This document shows, piece after piece, positions 60,972 through 64,000 of a DNA stretch of 64,000 bases (positions are counted from its first letter, which is position 1; each line of letters begins with the position of its first letter). The position numbers and the translations under genes were made by a program. Location of the stretch: NCBI GenBank assembly GCA_038250905.1, contig JBBSBV010000022.1:12969-76968 (forward strand), in the 5' to 3' direction. The notes beneath the pieces were generated by a model, which ran no database searches, was not told the origin of the DNA, and was given only the letters and a program-made list of their open reading frames with translations. The DNA comes from JAENVU01 sp038250905. GTDB lineage: Bacteria > Actinomycetota > Acidimicrobiia > IMCC26256 > JAENVU01.

Positions 60972-61911
60972 TCACGCGGCGAGCGCTTGCTGGATTTCGG
61001 CGATGAGGGAGTCCGGGTGGCGCGTCACCTTGTCCCAGGTGGCGAACACCAGCCGGAAGCCGTGCCGGGCCGGCACGCTCCATTTCTGGTGATCGTGCTC
61101 GTAATCCGTGGGGTCGTCGTGATAGCGGCGGCCGTTCACCTCGAGGATCACCCCCGCGGCGAGGAACGCGAAGTCGTAGAAGTACTCCCGCCCGGAGTCG
61201 ACCAGCTGATGCTCTCTGACGAAACCACCGAGACCGTGGTCGCACAGCACCTGCCGGGTGAGGACCTCGAGCTGCGAGCGAGCCGGCTGAACGGGATCGA
61301 CCACGTCGAGGAGTCGCCGGAGCGCGACAAGACCCGGCCGACCGGAACGACCGAAGCGTTCGAGATACGCGCGCATCGCCGGCACCGAGGTGAGCCCTCG
61401 CCGGCGCGCGTCCTCTGTCGCGATCTCGAGTTCCTGCGAATCGAGCTCGGCCGCGAGCGCCACCAACGTCGCCTCGATCCCGGTGACCGGAAGCCCGCGG
61501 TGGCGACGGACCATCAACGACGGTCGGTCGGCCACGCGGTGCACGACCACCCCTTCCCCCCGCAACCGACGCTCCGCAGGAACGGCGATGACCGGCATGG
61601 GATCGCAGACCCCTTCGAATGCGTACCACGCGCCCGCTGAGCGTCCCGCGCCGACTGCGCCCCGACCCGCCCAGGCAATCGCGGCACGCAACCGCTGCTC
61701 GGCGCAACCGCTGCTCGGCGCAATCGAGCACCGCGGCGACCACGTACACACCGGGATGACGGCGCTCGATCACACCCGCGGCGACCAAGGCGGCGAGCCG
61801 CTTGTGGTCGAGACCCACCCGTGCCGCGGCGGTGCGCGTCACGACGCCGCAGGTATGGCGACCGAGGGTCGCGACGACCGCCGCGTTTGATTCTCTGGAC
61901 ACGTACGGCAC
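60972..61911 (-). pseudogene. AbiEi/DUF559 protein gene broken by a 16-bp tandem duplication
   Basis: The N-terminal part (VSRESNAAVVATLGRHTCGVVTRTAAARVGLDHKRLAAL...) is in one frame and the remaining ~230 residues, ending with the DUF559 core YFYDFAFLAAGVILEVNGRRYHDD, in another. The frames meet at CGCAACCGCTGCTCGG repeated in tandem (61687-61718), with a further partial copy. Sixteen bases shift the frame; removing one copy restores a continuous protein of about 307 residues. The likely start GTG (61902 or 61911) lies inside 47-bp repeat copy 2. Confidence 0.85.
61687..61723. repeat. 16-bp tandem duplication, two and a third copies
   Basis: CGCAACCGCTGCTCGG occupies 61687-61702 and 61703-61718, followed by CGCAA. 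This unit is not a multiple of three and explains the frameshift in the DUF559 gene. Confidence 0.95.
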
Positions 61912-61937
61912 TTCCAAGGGACAGACGGTCCACAAAA
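61891..61937 (-). repeat. 47-bp direct repeat, copy 2
   Basis: Same orientation as copy 1. It overlaps the start region of the broken DUF559 gene, so on that strand it would act as promoter/leader. Copy 1 has the same sequence without a following gene. Confidence 0.8.
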
Positions 61938-62005
61938 CGTGGATCGCGACCAGTTCCATCGGGGAAGTGTCTGCCCGGCCCGGGATGTGACGTGACATCA
62001 CCCTG

Positions 62006-62074
62006 TGCCCGGAGAGAGATTCGAACTCTCACGCCCCGTGAAGGGGCCGGCGGGTTTAAGCCGCGGATTTGCTG
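62006..62074 (-). tRNA. 3' fragment of tRNA-Leu(UAA), probable attachment-site scar
   Basis: On the minus strand the sequence reads as a tRNA-Leu 3' half: anticodon loop CTTAAAC (anticodon UAA), a long variable arm (GCCCC-TTCAC-GGGGC), T arm GAGAG-TTCGAAT-CTCTC, acceptor strand TCCGGGC and discriminator A. No D arm or matching GCCCGGA 5' strand precedes it. Fragments from the anticodon to the 3' end are the usual product of tRNA-targeted integration. Looser, apparently foreign sequence lies to the right. Confidence 0.75.
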
Positions 62075-62423
62075 TCTTTTCTGTCTGCCTCGTGTGGTCG
62101 CGCCGTCGTGACCTGCGAGTTCGCGAACGCGCCTGTCCGGCGTGTCTGTTGGATCCGACGGTTTCGCAGCACTCCGTTAGCAAACCGTTAGCAAGTATCA
62201 CTCGAATGCAGACGGAGGCCAGGGCTGGATGTCCCATCCCGTTGCTACAGTTCGAGATGGCCCGACCGATGCTCGATGACCCCCTTGGGCAGACTCGTTC
62301 TGGTCCTTAGTGGAAGTGCGACAGACGACCCCGAAGCACCCGCGCGACGGCCACCCACGGGTCGCACAGTCGCGCTAAGTCCATACGCGGCCGCGGCGCC
62401 TTCCGATGAACGCGCTCGTCGCG
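62075..62423. other. Non-coding stretch beyond the tRNA scar
   Basis: About 350 bp with no convincing gene. It holds the tandem repeat CCGTTAGCAAA/CCGTTAGCAAG at 62174-62195 and is slightly less GC-rich than the left part of the window. Confidence 0.6.
62174..62195. repeat. 11-bp tandem repeat near the tRNA scar
   Basis: Two adjacent copies of CCGTTAGCAA(A/G). Short direct repeats near attachment sites can be integrase arm sites, but with two copies this is only suggestive. Confidence 0.5.
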
Positions 62424-62629
62424 TCAGCCGACAAGCTGATTCAGGAAGGCGACGGCTTTTGGCTTGGGAAGTTCCGGTGCGTCATGCGCCTCGAAACAGA
62501 GGCTCGCTCCCTCCACGGTCGTCGCTGCAGCTGCTTCGATGAGGACGGCTATGTCGTCGAAGTCTCGTCGACCACGGCCGGCCGCCGACTTCATCGCGAG
62601 CAGGTCGGCGTCGTCAGGCTTTGGTCTCT
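62424..62629 (-). pseudogene. Remnant of a nucleotidyltransferase (AbiEii/DUF6036-like) C-terminus
   Basis: About 65 residues, ADLLAMKSAAGRGRRDFDDIAVLIEA ... PKPKAVAFLNQLVG, follow the C-terminal part of AbiEii/DUF6036-type nucleotidyltransferase toxins (L-A-x-K-x-x-A-x-R-x-R-D-x-x-D). The catalytic N-terminal half is missing: the membrane-protein gene at 62614 occupies that place. It looks like a deletion remnant. Confidence 0.6.
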
Positions 62630-63483
62630 GGCGTCGTTGCGGAGTCCGCGGCGCCTCGCGCTGGACCGCAGTCAAAAGTCGGACACGGTGTGTGCGGGTC
62701 GACGTCGAGACCATCCGTCAGAACCAGAGATGCCAGAAGCCTGTTGCACAGGGAGCGGTAGCTGGCCGCTCGGGAGGACGGTGCCTCGCATTGCATCTCG
62801 CCGTAGCGACCATCAAGATCAGCGATCACTTCCACGACGGTGATGGACGCGCGGTGGTCAGTTGGGCGCTCTGTGTATACAAACCGCCATCCGTCAACAT
62901 GCTCCCGCCGCCTGTGGTCGGCGCTCCGCCACCAGAGCCCCTGCGGTGCGGCCTCGACAATGTGGGCGCCGAGGGACTTCAGCCGTTGCCGTTCGTATCG
63001 ATCCACCCCCATCCCGCTGGTCTCAGGGAGAATCTCTGCCAAGCGTTGGCTACCGAAGGCTCTCATCCTGACGCCCAGATCGTCCGACGACACGAACTCA
63101 TTGCCATCACTATTGGACGGGTCCCCCTGCCGCAGCCAGGTGACCGGATAGTCGAAGGACAAGCCGTAACGCGCGTTGTCATCGCGCTCTATCAAGTGTT
63201 CCGGAATAGTCACGGGAGGCGCTGCTATGGAAGGTCGTCGAACACTCGGCGCGGCAGAGGAGGGTGACAGCTCATCCCAGATCACGTGGCCTTGCGAGAT
63301 GCCAGCCCCCACGAGAACGACTGCAGTCAGGAGTGAACCCACGACCGCGACTGGCCTCTGCAGGAAACGGTGCAATTTCGAGGCCTGCTGACCGCTCGCC
63401 GCCTGCTCCGCCGAATTCGCTCGCCCCGGTTCGGGAAGTCGAGGCCGATCAGCAGTCGGTGGTTCCACCATGTCAACAAGCAT
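62614..63483 (-). CDS. Single-pass membrane protein, unknown
   Basis: 289 residues. A Pro/Ala-rich cytoplasmic start (~40 residues) and one membrane helix (VAVVGSLLTAVVLVGAGI) precede an outer domain beginning GLSFDYPVTWLRQGD, the PsbP/LpqN-like opening often seen in actinobacterial lipoproteins. Cys residues near the end (LCNRLLAS, CPTFDCG). It lies inside the right-hand region beyond the tRNA scar, and overlaps the nucleotidyltransferase remnant at its end. Confidence 0.7.
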   Translation of the reverse strand: MLVDMVEPPTADRPRLPEPGRANSAEQAASGQQASKLHRFLQRPVAVVGSLLTAVVLVGAGISQGHVIWDELSPSSAAPSVRRPSIAAPPVTIPEHLIERDDNARYGLSFDYPVTWLRQGDPSNSDGNEFVSSDDLGVRMRAFGSQRLAEILPETSGMGVDRYERQRLKSLGAHIVEAAPQGLWWRSADHRRREHVDGWRFVYTERPTDHRASITVVEVIADLDGRYGEMQCEAPSSRAASYRSLCNRLLASLVLTDGLDVDPHTPCPTFDCGPARGAADSATTPETKA

Positions 63484-63760
63484 GGATCACCATGAAGGCT
63501 CGAAGGCGCATACTCGGGACACCCCACAGGCTTCGACGAAGTTCTCGGAGAGATTCCTCGGCGGCGTCGCCTTCGTGACCCAGTCGCGCCGTGGTGGTCC
63601 GGCCGATCTCAGAGCTCATGCAGCAAGACACAGCCGACGAAAAGTCGTGGACGTCTCAGGCGGAAACCGCGCCGGATTCGCCGAACGCCAGTTGAGAAAT
63701 GCTCAAGCCGGTTGCGCTCGAGAAACGCCGACGCCTCGCAGTCTGTTCAGCCGCTCGACA
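63484..63760. other. Intergenic stretch, nothing recognised
   Basis: 277 bp with no supported gene or RNA between the membrane-protein gene and the PIN-domain gene. Confidence 0.6.
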
Positions 63761-64000
63761 TCACTCGGGTTGGAGCAGGTTGACGAGCGGCGCGTCGACG
63801 AAGATGTGGTCGTTCGACACCAAGGGGATTCCGAGATGAATCGCGGTCGCAGCGATCCATCGATCCGCTACGTGCAGCTTGTCCTGAAGGCCGTGCCCGC
63901 GCTCCCGACACGCCACAGTGAGATCGGCCCAGACCTCGGTGAGCGCGCGATCGACCGGGACGACGGCGCCCCGAGCGATCAACTCGTCGAGCCGCTGAAG
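63761..64000 (-). CDS. PIN-domain (VapC-like) toxin, C-terminal part, runs off right edge
   Basis: About 79 residues inside the window. LTEVWADLTVACRERGHGLQDKLHVADRWIAATAIHLGIPLVSND matches the second half of PIN ribonucleases, including the acidic residues D in ADRW and D in SND. The N-terminus, and any antitoxin gene, would lie beyond the edge. With the nucleotidyltransferase remnant it suggests a toxin-antitoxin-rich island. Confidence 0.78.
   Translation of the reverse strand, partial: LQRLDELIARGAVVPVDRALTEVWADLTVACRERGHGLQDKLHVADRWIAATAIHLGIPLVSNDHIFVDAPLVNLLQPE

Noticed and set aside
60715..62001. A 428-residue open frame on the minus strand as one intact gene
   Set aside because: Only its first ~100 residues resemble AbiEi; after the 16-bp duplication the frame becomes Arg/Ser-rich shadow while the DUF559 core continues in another frame.
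62006..62200. Complete tRNA-Leu gene
   Set aside because: Only the anticodon-to-3' half is present; no D arm or complementary 5' acceptor strand could be found upstream on that strand.
62464..63267. Plus-strand frame of 267 residues opposite the membrane-protein gene
   Set aside because: No recognisable motif or ribosome site; the minus strand has a coherent membrane protein with a PsbP/LpqN-like opening.

Overview
The window is about 70% G+C by eye, is packed with short gene spacings, and uses GTG starts often. It carries F420-linked oxidoreductases, an MmpL exporter, a DevR-type response regulator, an LPXTG surface protein, DUF559/AbiEi genes and several CoA-ester enzymes. This fits a high-GC actinobacterium, most likely of the Acidimicrobiia, but the class is an inference from gene content and no rRNA or marker gene is present to settle it.

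Layout. 1-7.6 kb: an ABC exporter running off the left edge, an unusual FtsH-like membrane AAA protease, a lone RmlC-like epimerase, a flavin reductase, a beta-lactamase-fold hydrolase, a drug-type ABC-2 exporter and an epoxide-hydrolase-like enzyme. 7.6-16.8 kb: an SDR, a divergent MmpL/TetR pair with a palindrome between them, a CDF metal exporter coupled to a DUF305 protein, a MaoC hydratase, a pirin, a lipoprotein and a PIG-V-like transferase. 16.9-24.8 kb: two acyl-CoA dehydrogenases (one long and methylsuccinyl-CoA-dehydrogenase-like), a second ABC-2 exporter, an ABC half-exporter and an SGNH hydrolase. 24.9-33.8 kb: stress protein, acetyltransferases, small enzymes, a CitE-like lyase, an orphan phosphonate-type HD protein, a metallo-hydrolase and a DUF559 protein, with a three-copy intergenic repeat. 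33.8-42.5 kb: NlpC/P60 hydrolase, selD, an LPXTG protein, an esterase-thioredoxin fusion, an F420 oxidoreductase, a sigma/anti-sigma pair and a HAD/phosphatase/hydratase operon. 42.5-51.6 kb: CBS-citrate synthase fusion, enoyl-CoA hydratase with TetR, modBC without modA, and a two-component system. 51.6-60.9 kb: ArsR-SulP operon under a clean palindrome, a kinase-like protein, a Baeyer-Villiger-type monooxygenase and small genes. 60.9-64 kb: a DUF559 gene broken by a 16-bp tandem duplication and bracketed by 47-bp direct repeats, a 3' fragment of a tRNA-Leu gene (a likely attachment-site scar), then looser DNA with toxin-type remnants.

Connections. The MaoC protein, the long acyl-CoA dehydrogenase and the CitE-like lyase look like three consecutive steps of the ethylmalonyl-CoA pathway, scattered over 16 kb. 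Two genes (selD and the sigma factor) have no ATG, GTG or TTG in the right place, and both could start at a CTG that overlaps the previous stop codon as CTGA. No complete new defence or biosynthetic system was found. The strongest novel signals are the two CTGA junctions, the interspersed repeat, and the repeat-flanked, frameshifted DUF559 cassette beside the tRNA scar.
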